From positions 2,957,001-3,021,000 of the forward strand of contig OX359245.1 in the NCBI GenBank assembly GCA_947179485.1: 64,000 nucleotides of DNA, written 5' to 3'. Of this stretch, positions 49,766 through 61,800 are shown in pieces. The DNA comes from Allacma fusca (lineage: Eukaryota > Arthropoda > Collembola > Symphypleona > Sminthuridae). Position 1 is the first letter of the stretch; each line of letters starts with the position of its first letter. The notes under the pieces were generated by a model. The model saw nothing but the letters and a program-made list of their open reading frames with translations. It was not told the origin of the DNA and made no database searches. Both the position numbers and the translations under genes were made by a program.

Positions 49766-50520
49766 ATTTCAAAGTCAAAAACTAAAATAAAAATTACTAA
49801 AATGATGCGAGATAAATTAAGAAAACAACAATACGACGAATGGTGCAGTAAACTACATTGTGGTGCTGGAGTAGTGACGTACCAAGAATGTACTTTTGGA
49901 AATAAGCTTATTTTACATAAGCAAGGACTTACTGGTCCTGAATGGATTTCAGTATTTAAATGTCAACTAATGTTTTCCCTGTAAGAGATCTTCCCGGTAG
50001 GAGTCAGGACGGTTCCCGATGCAGACATAATGGATGCTTTCGGAGAGAAACCCTTGCGCACGTCCTTGGTTCCTGTGATAAGGGTAGTCTTTTGCAATGG
50101 ATGGTGGTCGAAGAAGTACATTGTATTGCAGAGAATGATTCTACTAGACGAATTGACATTTTATGCTTTAATGAAGTAACCAAAGTAGGTTACATAATAG
50201 ACCCAACTGTTAGATGGGAAAAAGATAGAAATCAACCAAAGTGGATCAACTGAAGTGGATCATGAAAAGAAGCAGATTTATCAACCATGTGTTCCTTTCT
50301 TTAAGAAGAAATACAATTTGAAAACCATTGAAGTTATTGGACTATTAATTGGAGCTCGTGGAACTATTTTTGAACATTTTGAACAATTTAGACAACGATT
50401 TAGTTTATCTAAACAGCTTATAAACGATGTAATTATTACCACAATTCGTGGATCTTACAGGATAGCATTTCATCACTTGTACAATGAGTATATTTATATA
50501 CAAGTTTAAAAAAAAATTAA
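49766..50520 (+). mobile_element. RLE-type non-LTR retrotransposon, 3' end
   Basis: Three short frames in different phases form one broken C-terminal coding region. It has a zinc knuckle with CFRRETLAHVLGSC (C-x7-H-x4-C) near 50029-50075, then RRIDIL and GYIIDPTVRWE, which fit the (R/K)xD...D/E core of the restriction-like endonuclease of R2/R4/NeSL-type elements. A VIGLLIGARGTIF segment follows near 50335. The stop at about 50507 is followed by a nine-A run. It is strongly 5'-truncated and carries two frameshifts, so it is dead. Its insertion marks the right limit of unit 3. Confidence 0.78.
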
Positions 50521-50639
50521 TGTTAAAAATGTTTGAAATTATTATGTACTGTGTCGTTAAGCAAATACTATTGTGGTATCAATGAAATAAATTATTTCTT
50601 TCTCTCTCTCTGGGACATGAATTGTTCTGAATTAAAAAT

Positions 50640-51170
50640 AAAAATACAAACATCAGCTTTCGCATTCATTTCATTTGGGGTAGTCTTCTGGTTTCAACTG
50701 GTGGACTTGAGTCAGTCTGGTAACGCGGAGACCGGAATCCTTTATAAGTCGTTGTAACGTGGTTTTAGCAATCCCAGTCTCAAAAGCAAGTCGACGTGTA
50801 GACTTTTCCGGATCATGGACAAGTACCCTGGTAACCTTTTGAAGGTTTTCCCACGTCCGTGTCCTTTTATCTCCGGGTGGTTTCTTCCGATTGAGCAACG
50901 TACCATCCCTTTCGAGCTTATTACCAATGTTAATAAAGGTTTTGCGACACGGGGCAATATTGGAATGGTATCGGGATCTATAGATACGTCTGAAAAGAGC
51001 AATTACAAACTTTTGGTGACGATTACGAAGATAAGACTGGTAAATCAAAAGTCTGTGGTAAAGATCATACTGATTTTGAGTAGCCGATTTTCTGTCTTCC
51101 TATCGTATCTATGCCATTGTAGATACTGAAGTTCAACCGTGCTATGCCAAATGTGCTGAAGAAACCAACA
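50640..51170 (-). pseudogene. mariner/Tc1-like transposase N-terminal remnant
   Basis: The minus-strand frame from 51048 to 50671 encodes a helix-turn-helix DNA-binding region with NRKKPPGDKRTRTW, VHDPEKSTRRLAFETG and TTLQRLIKDSGLRV. This is the usual N-terminal layout of arthropod mariner-type transposases: a charged linker, then a second HTH with RRLA..TGI. The frame closes just after LKPEDYPK, and the catalytic DDE/D domain is missing. No terminal repeats were identified. Confidence 0.7.
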
Positions 51171-51340
51171 TAATAGTAGACAAAATACATTTAGCTAAGT
51201 TATTCCTCATGTATTTGTATATTTTCACTTCAAACAGCAACCAATAATATTCCCATAGTAACACCAAAAAATATAAAAACTGAAGTAATTTCGTAATCCT
51301 TGACGACGTTCAACAAATACAAGAAATAAGCTAAAACCGA

Positions 51341-52045
51341 GTGAACGAGTTTTGTAAATTTCTTGCAATTATCTTAGAAGTTGCAAACGTTTATTCCCAA
51401 TTGCACCTGTTCAGGAGGAGAACCCGTCAACCTTCCTCTTCTCCACCATCTGTCCGAATGACATGCCGCAAAATACAGGAATTGTTTTTAATGTCCGCCA
51501 GCCTAAGAAAAAACCTCCATCCAACCCCATCTTATCCGGATGGCTGGCTCTCAGAAAAAGACACGAGGAGCTATAATTAGCTGTAAAAACAAAATCTCGC
51601 ACAAGAGATTCTTCATTTGTCTTTAAAAGTTCCAACGACTCTTGTTTTGGCTCCAGGGGAAGGCTGGGCTGTAAAGCCGGCCATTGATGGAGCAGGTGTA
51701 GGATGGTGGAAGTTGTTACCCCTGGAAGCATGAACTCTAGTTTGTGAGTTCAGTTTTTTCAAACTAAAGAAATATTACATTAGTGCATACCCAAGACCAG
51801 ATTTTTCTGTGTCAGCTTCTATCGTCAGACCGGACTCAATGTCCAGTCTTGGGTGTAGCCGGGGTTAGATGGTCAGTGCTCCACCCCTTGGAGAGCATAA
51901 TTGGAGCGTAAAATTAATATTTTTTTATTTCATTTTGTAAATTTCCTGCAGGTTGGAAAAGTTTATTCCCGATTGCACCTCGCCAGGTGGAGATCCCGCA
52001 AACCTCCCCCTTCTCGACTACCTGCCCGAGTGACACGCCGCAAAT
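51341..52045. repeat. Direct repeat of about 115 bp with inverted segment between
   Basis: The segments 51350-51475 and 51936-52045 are related (shared pattern TTTATTCCC, TTGCACCT, then CCTTCTC and GACACGCCGCAAA). Between them CCCAAGACCAGA (about 51790) and its partial complement TCCAGTCTTGGG (about 51842) form a short inverted repeat. The minus strand of the first half reads as a protein-like fragment (51411-51731) that I do not recognise. This is probably a decayed mobile element. Confidence 0.45.
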
Positions 52046-53645
52046 GACAAACATTAAATTGCACACTTTTATTTGGTACACTCTGTACTATAGGCCACAC
52101 ATACAATAATCGAAAATAATATTAAAAGCATCTTTATCTTGCACTGATGTTCTTGTGAGAGCTAATTTTGTATAAATTCTGAATTCACGGGCAATGTTTT
52201 CTTAATTTACAAAAACCTATTGCACGAAGAAATCCCTATTTAATTAGCACGGAAAATTGATTTGTAGACTGTTGTAGACACTGATTGTTTTGGGTTACAT
52301 CACGTCATAACGCAATGCTTGTAGTTGTACATATATGTGGCACTACATTGACCTGGGTACATTTTATAGTTTAAAAACAATAGAATTGCTGGTCGTTTAC
52401 TTCCCGTTGCCTCCAGAATCAATAATGCAATAATTTCCTATATCGTGGTTTCCTCTTAGATACTCTTAGAATTTTCTTTTTTTGGTATATAGGTAAATTT
52501 TCTCTGTGATTCTGTATGCATTTCATTGCAGTAAGCTGTAGTGGCAAATCAAAAATACATTGATTCGGGACAATTTTTAAACGATTGGTCATTCCGGGCA
52601 TCATGATGCCCGCTTTGGATGCCGGGGTGAAACATTAATTACCCAAATTAGAATCGGGATTTGATTTTAAGCACAAAAGCATTTTATTTGGTACAAATCG
52701 GCATACAACAACTCTAGTAATGCATTTCTAAGCGGCTAAAACCAGGTCTGGTATCATGTTACTCGATCGGTTTAAAAAATTAATTTAAGCTCCTAGTATG
52801 CCAGTGAACACGTTTGCATCAATTCCGAGCCTCTAAAGCCCGTATTTAAAAAATAGCCTGTGGCGTACCACCTCTCTTCATCTCGGGACGTCAATGGGGT
52901 TCAATCCTGCCAGCTTTCGCTCAGGTCTGGTGCCAAACTACATAAGAAAGAAATTAGAAATATAAGAAAATCATTTCTAAATGTACCGCTTTTTCTACAA
53001 ATATCATATCAGTTTGCTTCTCTACCTTGAGGGCTTATTACAGAACTTCAGAGAGTATACAAAATTGTGGGAAGCAATTTTCTTATGTACGTAAGTATAA
53101 GGTAAAAAAATCTACGAAAATGTAGCTATACATCTGAGCATAAATGAAGAATCGTTTATGTGTATATATCCATAGGTTGCACACAAAACACCTCGTATTA
53201 GAACAAACTTGAAATTTTTAGGTTAAGACAAATTTTGTGCAGACTAGTAGCAAAAATTTGCATCACCTTTGTGTAAACAATAATATGTTATGTATACTGA
53301 TATATATTTATTTTTATATACTGTATAATATTTATTAATTATATCTATATATTTACATGGGTTTCGGAAAGTGTCCGAGAACTCGAACATAGCAGCGAAC
53401 ATAGATAAAATTACTTGCATTTCAAAAATGTGTATCAATAATTTGGAGACTCTTTAGGAAATGCATCCACCGTAATTTCAATTTTGTCAGAATAATTACT
53501 TCAAGAGTCTCCCCCGCTCTCGGAAATCTTTTAAAAATTAAAATTCCTATTTTATTGTCATTTAAAAATCATTGCATCTAGTGGGAAATTATGAAATCTC
53601 AAAAAATTTCAAATGCGGATCAGATTTTTAAATAGCCTTATTTCT
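52046..53645. other. Intergenic region, nothing recognised
   Basis: AT-rich sequence downstream of the transporter gene. Includes a palindromic GGCATCATGATGCCCG near 52595-52615 and a TATA-rich run near 53280-53355. No gene, RNA or repeat could be supported. Confidence 0.5.
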
Positions 53646-56600
53646 TCAGGTCAAGGTAATGTCGTCGCCAGCAGCAACAGGAGTTAATGGAGCACCTATA
53701 TTTAGCTTCTCATCTTCCAACCTGATCACATCAACGTTCAAATATTGAGCCAGTGCCTCAGGATTACTGCGCTCGAGACTTGAGCCCAAAACTGGCAATC
53801 GCACATTGCGACGTGAGTAAGTCCCAGAAGAGTTGTCCATCACGCTCAAACGCTTATTTGATTGGTGGAATACAAGGAAATATAGGATGGTGACCAATCC
53901 CTATGCACAAGTACATACATATATTTGATTATGCCAACAGTTAACATTTATTTTTAAATAAATTTAATTAAATTTATGTAAATTGGATCCCGTGGAATAT
54001 TAAACAATTTGTTAATAAGTATCAGAACATTGTTAAATTCTCATCCCTTTAATGGCAACTTACATAAGCAATCATTATGCTACCGAAGAGAGCTGAAGTT
54101 AAAGGGTACCCGACACCTTCCACTAGAAATCCCGCCGCAAAGGTGCCGATGACGGTTCTGCATTAATATCAAAATTTGACATTTCAAAACAGAGCTCTAT
54201 TTACTTGTCCTTTTCCCTAATCAAAATGGGGCGGCGTAAATCAGTCCATAATTTGAAGTTGGAATGTTTTGAATATGTTACCCTAAGGAATATCCAGTGG
54301 ACATTAAGCTGCAGACCATTGCGCAGGTTGCTGTTTCATCAGGGTGACCTGCTTCACTACAATGGAATTTTTCTTGAATATTTACTCATTCCCAATTGAT
54401 TTAATTTCCGCCTATAATCAATAGTACTTTTTAAATTAAACGAGTAAATTACATTGTAGCGAGCAAACATGCCTCGGTGGCGGGGATGTTAGCGAGGCAT
54501 GTTCCGAGCGTAATTACCATCAGGGAAAATATATTCAACCATACCGTGCTAAAATAGAAGTGTATTCGCAAGTACTTCATAATTATGCACATCATTACAG
54601 AGATACATATCGTATATGCAATTCATTATCATTATTCTTATCAGTGACTTACTTATCCAGCCCAAAAATCGGCAAAGGTCCGAGTAGGTACATTGGAGCT
54701 CCGCCTAGTATCAGCCCCGACACAATAAGCACCCAAGTACGAGTCACTTTGTCAGATATAAATCCCCACAGAGGGCATAAAACTGCATACAAAACTGTGG
54801 TGATTTGAAACATAGCTGCCGTTTGACTGCTGGAGAGTTCTAACTGTGATGAAAACAATTTAGTACTTTGGCATACTGCTGCAATATACTGTTAATTTGG
54901 CATTTGTCAACAAAACGAAAGTAATACGGGAGATAGATGTCGCTCTAAAGTTGAATCTATGAAATCCCAGGATGTTTCCGTGACCAGCACAACCATGACC
55001 ATCAGCATGGCCCCCGGGATCTTGAGTAAGTGCCAAGGCCGGATTTTATTTCCCTCTGAGGGAATGACCACTTCAAAACCAGTGGTGTCCTCTGTATTAT
55101 TTTTGACCTTTTCTGGTCCATCATAGACAGGATTCTCGAATTGCGAGTCATTTGTTACGACACCTCTGTTTTTCTTATCGGATGGGAGGAGGAAGATAAG
55201 GAACGCTATCGAGATAAGATGAAGAACTCCGAAAGAAATGAATGGAAGTGCAAATCCACCTACCTGGAAATAATTTGAGTAGGACCATGTTTGAAAAATA
55301 GACTAAAAAAGCATAAGTTAGAAAACACTCCGAATTTTAGGAAGTATTTAGCTTAATTGTAAGCCAATGTGCCAAGTTCATATTGTAATATTTACACCAT
55401 GAAGAACGCCTCCTATGGACAATGCTGTAAATTCGGCAATACCACTGAACAACTCCGAAGCTCCCTACAAACAACAAAACGAACATAAATCATTGTGTTG
55501 GTACTTTTGCATCAAATTTTTCCACGGACGTATAGTCAGAGCTGTCCAAAATACACGCTCAGCAAATACAAACTATATAATACAAATGCTTTTAAACTGA
55601 AACGCTTACGTTAAATTTCAAATTGCCTCCCAGTAGACAAAATAAAATATAAAGTAAAAACTACTTTATAGAGCCCCATTATCCCAAAATACAAACTACA
55701 AAATATTTTTTTAGCATCAGAAATCTAAAATACAAAATGCACTTTAACGATTGAATGTACATTCAGTGTTGGACAGCTGAGGGTTTCATAATCAGTCAAT
55801 TATTTTCATTTTAACAAACAAAATGACAGGTTCAAGGGACATTAATAAGGACAGTTTGAATTTTATGGAAGGTTAATAACCATTGTCACTGTCAGCTACA
55901 TTCAACATTACAAAGGGCAAACTATTTTTTTACCTTACGGAGCATGGAAAACACAACTACAAGATACTTTTTTATTTGACATAATTTGCAAACTACAAAA
56001 TGTGTTTCCTATTTGATGTATTTTAAATACGTTTTTCTTTGAATATGTGCGTTAGTATTGGTCCAGAAATGCACAAATAAAATGCCCGTCCTAAAGGGTT
56101 CAAAAACCAATTTAAAAAAATTTCTTTTTTATTCCGACCAGTGAATGAACCCATTAAAATTGTTTTCCTCCCCTCAGCCTTTCTTAAATTATTAAATGAG
56201 AACTTGCATGAAATCTGAAAGCATAGTACTAGTGATCAAAGCAATCAACATTTTCATCACTGAAGAATTCCTTCAACCTTTAAAATTTAGCCTACATTCC
56301 GTAATCCTTCAATCGGCAGAAAAATCAGTCTGCCTCCTTTACTGAAGCCTTCTTTGAAGTAAAGACTGGAGGTAGAAATGTCTGTTTTGGACAGCTCTGG
56401 GTATAGTATTAACCATTAATGATATCTCTAGAATTTAAGCACTATTTGCAGCTTAATAGTATTAAAAGGACTCACAATGATGAGGTTGAAATGATCGGGA
56501 AATATTTTGGCAGCGTAGGTGAGAACCGTGATATAGGTAATCGTACCCCCTAAAGAAGCCATGCTCAAACATGTAAATGCACCGACAATGAACCAATCAT

Positions 56601-57216
56601 TTGAGGGAATAATTTTTAGCAGCCTGCACTAAATAATAAATTCCAAGTTAATGTAAACAAGGTTCAAGAACATTTGTATATATTCCAATATGGAATTGAA
56701 TATGGCTTCCTTTACCCCAAAAAGATGCTGAAGATACCATTAATAGAGATTCCAATGATAAAGCAATTTTTTGGCCCAAAGGTTACAATCTGAAAGCATT
56801 TCGTTTAAATTATTTTATTAAATAGCAAACAACTCGCAATCTATACCTTGAACGCTGAAATACATAAATGTTCTTACAGCCATTCCTATAAATGGTCCGA
56901 ACAAGACGCTGACGGCCTCCTGCACTGAGAATAGGATTCCTCTTAAAATATTTCCAACTCCATGTTTTTCTGACTGGAAGTTCAAACAGTGAAGGAAGAA
57001 GGAGGAAGAGATAAATTATCTTTACAGTTAGTATTAATTACTTTAATATCAAAACTAATAAAACTTGGAAATAAAATCTTAAATACGCACCTCAGCAGGG
57101 AAAAACAGTGTAATTAGGGAACTCGGAGCTACAACAGAAAAGTAACCATAAAACAAAGCCACAAATACCAATTTCTGTTCCCGAGTCAAATTTCTGACGT
57201 CATTGAGGAATGACAT
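53646..57216 (-). CDS. Major facilitator transporter, SLC18B1-like, 11 exons
   Basis: Exons in order are 57216-57091, 56973-56878, 56789-56716, 56623-56476, 55464-55398, 55259-54928, 54843-54653, 54548-54453, 54356-54282, 54157-54064 and 53900-53646. All junctions have GT donors and AG acceptors and the phases match, giving 517 residues. Hydrophobic helices recur, with a hydrophilic loop between the two six-helix halves encoded by exon 6. WDFIDSTLERHLSP then ELSSSQTAAMF is the pattern I recall for SLC18B1-type vesicular (polyamine) transporters, followed by GFISDKVTR, the conserved loop GxxxDxxxR of the family. The C-terminal tail is cytosolic-looking and carries a LPVLGSSLERSNPEAL stretch. 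It appears intact and is the only ordinary host gene in the window. The substrate is not determinable from the sequence. Confidence 0.85.
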
Positions 57217-57943
57217 TTCTTACTGTGTGAATACGCTTCTATTTGTGATAATTATTTCTGAGATAAAACATGTAAATAAAATTTACGTCCAGAGCCAAAA
57301 TAAAATGTTTGTAATCCGAAATACTGTTCTGGCAGTTTCCATAAGAGGCAAAAATTTCTGACAGTGGAAAGGTTTTTTAAGAACAGTATATTGTGCTAGT
57401 ATTATAGAATTACAAACCTTGCAATGAGTGGCTATTCACATGTAATGATATTTACAGACAAGAAGAAGAAACGCATTCAAGGTTGCTGCAGAAATTAAAA
57501 ACTGTAATAACTCGTGCTGGGCATTTGGACGCCAGTCACTGATTACCTTAGCATTAGTTGCGTTGTAATGTTTCTTACGACAAATACTTAGCTCGTAAAT
57601 TTTCTTGTTTTTTAAAAATACAGGACATTGAAGTTTTATGCATTGAGATGTTACTGTCTACAATGTATACATATTTGCAACTACTGTAAAATTAACTGAT
57701 TTAAAATACATTTAAATAATTATTACTCGACTATTTTCAGTCTACACAACGTATTACATGGGCGTAAGAACGAAACAAAAAGTTGTAATTATTCACGTCG
57801 AGTACATTAGTGTTTTACGCATTCAATATTAGCATGTGAAGATGCACTTACAGATTTACTAATACAAAACAACGCACTGACAATAAATCATATTTACTGA
57901 TTACTGCCACATAGAAATTATTGATAACAGTAGTCCATATTAA
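57217..57943. other. Upstream region of transporter / left side of virus-like element
   Basis: AT-rich sequence holding the 5' untranslated part of the transporter gene and probably the left edge of the Polinton-like element. I looked for a terminal inverted repeat but cannot place one, because the right end lies outside the window. Confidence 0.35.
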
Positions 57944-58358
57944 TTATTGTTTTTGGCCAGATAAGTAATCTCGGAATTTTCCTTTTTTCTGGCCTTCAAC
58001 ATTGTAGAAGGTATGGGGAAAAGGTTTCATGTAGTACATCTGCTTTAATGTATGCAGAGATGTAATATTGTGGGGAGAGAGAGATACAGGACAAGGTCCT
58101 GGCTGTAGGAAAAAGTGAATATGGTGAAGGGTCTGGAATTACATGGGGCTGAATATAAAGGCTGGCGTTAGAGCTGCAGGGCTCGTCTGCAGGTGTCTCA
58201 CTCTCACTCTCTGACTCGATCGGCTGAATACGTTTCTTTGGACGAGTAAAGAGGGGAGGGGCTACATCAGGTAGTTCAATGGGGTTATGTGGTACGTGCC
58301 TCCTATGAATAAGTCCATCCCAAGTTTCCTTGGCCCGGGAAAAAGGGTATTTCTTCTC
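57944..58358 (-). CDS. Coding-like exon, unrecognised, possibly frame-shifted
   Basis: After an acceptor TTTAATTTTACAG, a minus-strand frame is open from 58358 to a TGA at 57996, with RAKETWDGLIHRRHV and RPKKRIQPIESESESETP (basic, then acidic-serine). In its last third another frame looks more protein-like (MYYMKPFPHTFYNVEGQKK) and runs to a TAA at 57944. Either a one-base shift has occurred, or one of the two frames is chance. The upstream exon and start codon were not found; the segment upstream overlaps the start of the plus-strand gene at 58421. It probably belongs to the virus-like element. No homology recognised. Confidence 0.4.
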
Positions 58359-58420
58359 CTGTAAAATTAAATAAAACTTGGGTAAGAATAGGCAAATTTA
58401 TCACTATCATTCATGTCACC

Positions 58421-58895
58421 ATGATGATAATACTTGTAATTGTTGTGATGGCTTGCGCTAGTTTTGCGTCCATTGCAGGAAAAAACAATTCTATGGAATT
58501 ATTAAACAATATTGAAGCAAAATTAAGCCAAGGCGAAATGGAGCAAAAAGATTTCGTAAGCGGGAGCAGCGAGATAATAGCAAGCGGTTTAGAAATAGTT
58601 TTGAGAAGACTCTTAACTGGGAAGAAGAATAGCAGCACCGATTTCAGACCAGAATACGATTGGCACACTACACAGACAGAAAATTGGATGAGTAAGTAGT
58701 TTCACCATATTCCTATAATGTATGTTATATGTGATATAAGTTTAACAAATACTGCAACTTGTATATTTAGTATTGCTTATTATATTAGGTCTGTACGTAA
58801 CAACGAAGCTTCTGAAAGTGGGACGAACCTTTTACACGGCATGGAAGGAGGGGCAACTTCCCTCGGATCGAGTGTCAAGAGATGACAAGGGATGA
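58421..58895 (+). CDS. Small secreted or membrane protein, 2 exons
   Basis: Exon 1 is 58421-58691 and exon 2 is 58789-58895. The intron of 97 bp begins GTAAGT and ends ATTAG, and without splicing the frame stops at once at a TAG. The product is about 126 residues, with an N-terminal hydrophobic segment (MMIILVIVVMACASFASIA) that is a good signal peptide or anchor. A Glu/Lys-rich helix-like middle follows, then a short C-terminal part. The stop TGA (58893-58895) overlaps the ATG of the polymerase exon by ATGA. I do not recognise the protein; its place next to PolB suggests a gene of the virus-like element. A start two codons later is equally possible. Confidence 0.6.
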
Positions 58896-61800
58896 AAACT
58901 TTAGTTTACTCTTGGTTCTCTGAAGAAACTATTGCACTGAAGAGAAGTGATACGAAAATGAATTTGCAGCCTCCTCAGCCGATTCGTTCCGGAACCAATA
59001 ACAATGTAAGTAATATTATTTTGAACTATTATTCAAATAAATTATAATATAGATACACATTATAAGTGGCGAATTTGTTTATAGGTTTTACGGTGTCCCA
59101 TGGTTAACTGTCCCTTTTACTGCCGGTCGTACTGTAATTACGAAGGACATCTGGAGACTAGGCATTTTTGTATAGATTGCGCAAACTATATGCCAGACTT
59201 CGAATCGCACGAGTGTCATAAGCCAGGTCAACGTATGGGTTATGTGGATGCCGGAGCCAAACTTGACCTAACTGATTTTTATGAGTACAGTCGAAGTCAC
59301 GGAGGGAGCATGATAAGCTATAAGTATAAACATAGCTTAAATAAACCGGACATCGAGGCTACATTTGCTGAAGTGGAACCTGCTACTTCTAAACTGTTAA
59401 AGGAGTTGTATGTCATACATACCCTATCAAAGGTGGAAATCAGTATTGGTGTTCAGATGGAAAAGGAAGTTATTGAAGAAAATGGGAGTAAAGGTTATAA
59501 ACAGTCGTTAATATATTTTAAGTCTTTACATCATGAACTAGAAACGCCTGCTTCTATTCATTCAATATTACTACAGAGTGCTTCTGATATAATTGAGAAA
59601 AAGAACACTTTTGTGGAAAATGGATCCGGCTGGAATGTGCAGCGCATTGAATCATTTGAAATTAAACTGGGAGAAATTAGATTATTTGCAAATTCTAAAG
59701 CTAGTGGTCATTTAGAAATGCCTTTCAAACACAGGCAGGGATATGTAAATTTTAAAAATAAAGATAACAAATGTTTTAAGTATTGTATTTCGGCAGGACT
59801 ATACTGGGATGAACAGGCTAATAAGAATAGAAGGGATGGTGTAAGTAACAAAAATTTGTCTAAACATAAAACATGGAAAACTTATTTTTCTAGACTAGAT
59901 TTCAGGAATATAACCGATGGTGTTAATATCTACAACGATCTTCCAGTATTTGAGGAAAATAACAATATTGCTGTTAATATATTAAGTCATCGCAAGGGTC
60001 AAGTAGTTATGATTAGGTCTAGTAAACTTAGAGCGAAAACAATTGTGAACCTGTTTTTAATTCACAAAAAAGTTGGCAAAGAACACCTTTACCATTTGGC
60101 ACTTCTCCGAAGTATAAATAAGTTTCTGGGTTTCCGGAAGACGTCTAGGCAATATTTTTGCGAACGTTGCTTTCGATTTTTTGCAACAGAAACAAAATGT
60201 ACGGAACATTCGCAGACTTGTAAAACGGATAATGAAGTGGTTGAGAAATTACCTAAAGAAGGAGAAAAACTAAAATTTACTAGACCAGAATTAACGTTAC
60301 CTTATCCGTACATATTGTATTGGGACTTTGAATGTTTTAGTGTGGAGCCGAAAGATAAGCATTCTCTGGGTGGTCACACTATTATTGACAACAAATTCGA
60401 ACCCGCAAGTTATGCTTTTGTAATTGTCAAAAGCAATGAAGAGGGGCAGCAAATAATTGCACAGGAGTATTACGACGGAGATAATCCTGTGGAACATTTT
60501 TTCCAGAATGTCTTTACACAAGCACAAAACATTCTGTGGTCCATAAGAACTACAAATAATTTTATAGTCCCCACAGATGAAGAGCGCAAACAGCATGAAG
60601 AGGCTACCCACTGCAAATTCTGTCGGCGCGCATTTACGTCATCAGTGACAAAGGATGACACAATTGACGCGCACGAAGCAGGCAGCACAGACGATGAAAC
60701 TTTAATACTTGATTGGAACAAGGCTCCGAGCCACCAAAATAAACCTAAGCGCAGGAAAGAATCTAGAATCAGCACGGTCGTAAAAACATATCACCACTCG
60801 CATGATACTGGAAAGTATGTAGCCAGCATATGTTCAGGGTGTAATATGCGCATTAAATTTAAACACGAGCTCGTATGTATAGCTCATAATTCAGCTGGTT
60901 TTGACCTGCATCTTTTAATGCAACATTTAGAGAACTCTATTTTTGACGCTAAAGATATTTCTGTTATAAGCAAGGGTACAGAAAAATTTGTACAGTTGGA
61001 GATACCTGCTCGAGATTTGCAAGTACCCTCTTTAAATTATATCTATAATACAGGGCATTATCAGAAGAAAGGATGGACCGGTAATAGGAAAGTAAAATTA
61101 CGCTTCATAGACTCGTGTCAGTTTCTGCCGAATTCACTCAGCTCGTTGTCTGAGGCGTTGAAAAAGGAAAATGCAAAAACCTTAAACCTAGTCTCCGAAA
61201 GTATTCCTTACATATTAGGAAATAGTAGCAACGCTGGGTTTAAACGAAATAAAACTGAATACGAAGATGCGGCAGAACTTTTATTTGAAAAGTTGCCATA
61301 TCCGTACAGATACCTATCATCTCCGGAAGTACTGAAAGACGGGCACCCTATTCCAGGTAAATATCATTTTAACAATGATCTCAGAAATGAAAAATGTACA
61401 GATGAGGAGTGGCAACTAGTTCAGAAAGTTATTAAAACCTTTAATATAACTGACTTTAGACAGTTCACTCGTTTGTACACTATTGTTGATGTACTACTAC
61501 TTGCGGTTATCTGGGAAAATTTCCGGAAGAATGGACTGGACATGTACGGTCTAGACCCTACTTACATGTGCACCGGATCCGGGTATTCATTTCAATGTTT
61601 TCTTTTCAAAACAAAAGCGGAAATAGAATACATTCGAGATGCTAAAATGATAAAGTGGTTATCCCGCGGAATACGCGGAGGTACTGCCTTTTGTTCTAAA
61701 AAAATTGAAACAGCAAATAATGAGCGTTGCCCAAACGGATTTGACCCTGGTAAGGAGAGGACACATATTATTTATAATGATAAGGTGAGTCTATATGCTA

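Noticed and set aside
54649-54858. A separate small gene with its own start
   Set aside because: It is exon 7 of the transporter. The frame extends a few codons into the preceding intron only because no stop intervenes.
60297-60775. Minus-strand frames opposite the polymerase
   Set aside because: They are shadows of a strongly supported coding sequence, with no motif or splice signal of their own.
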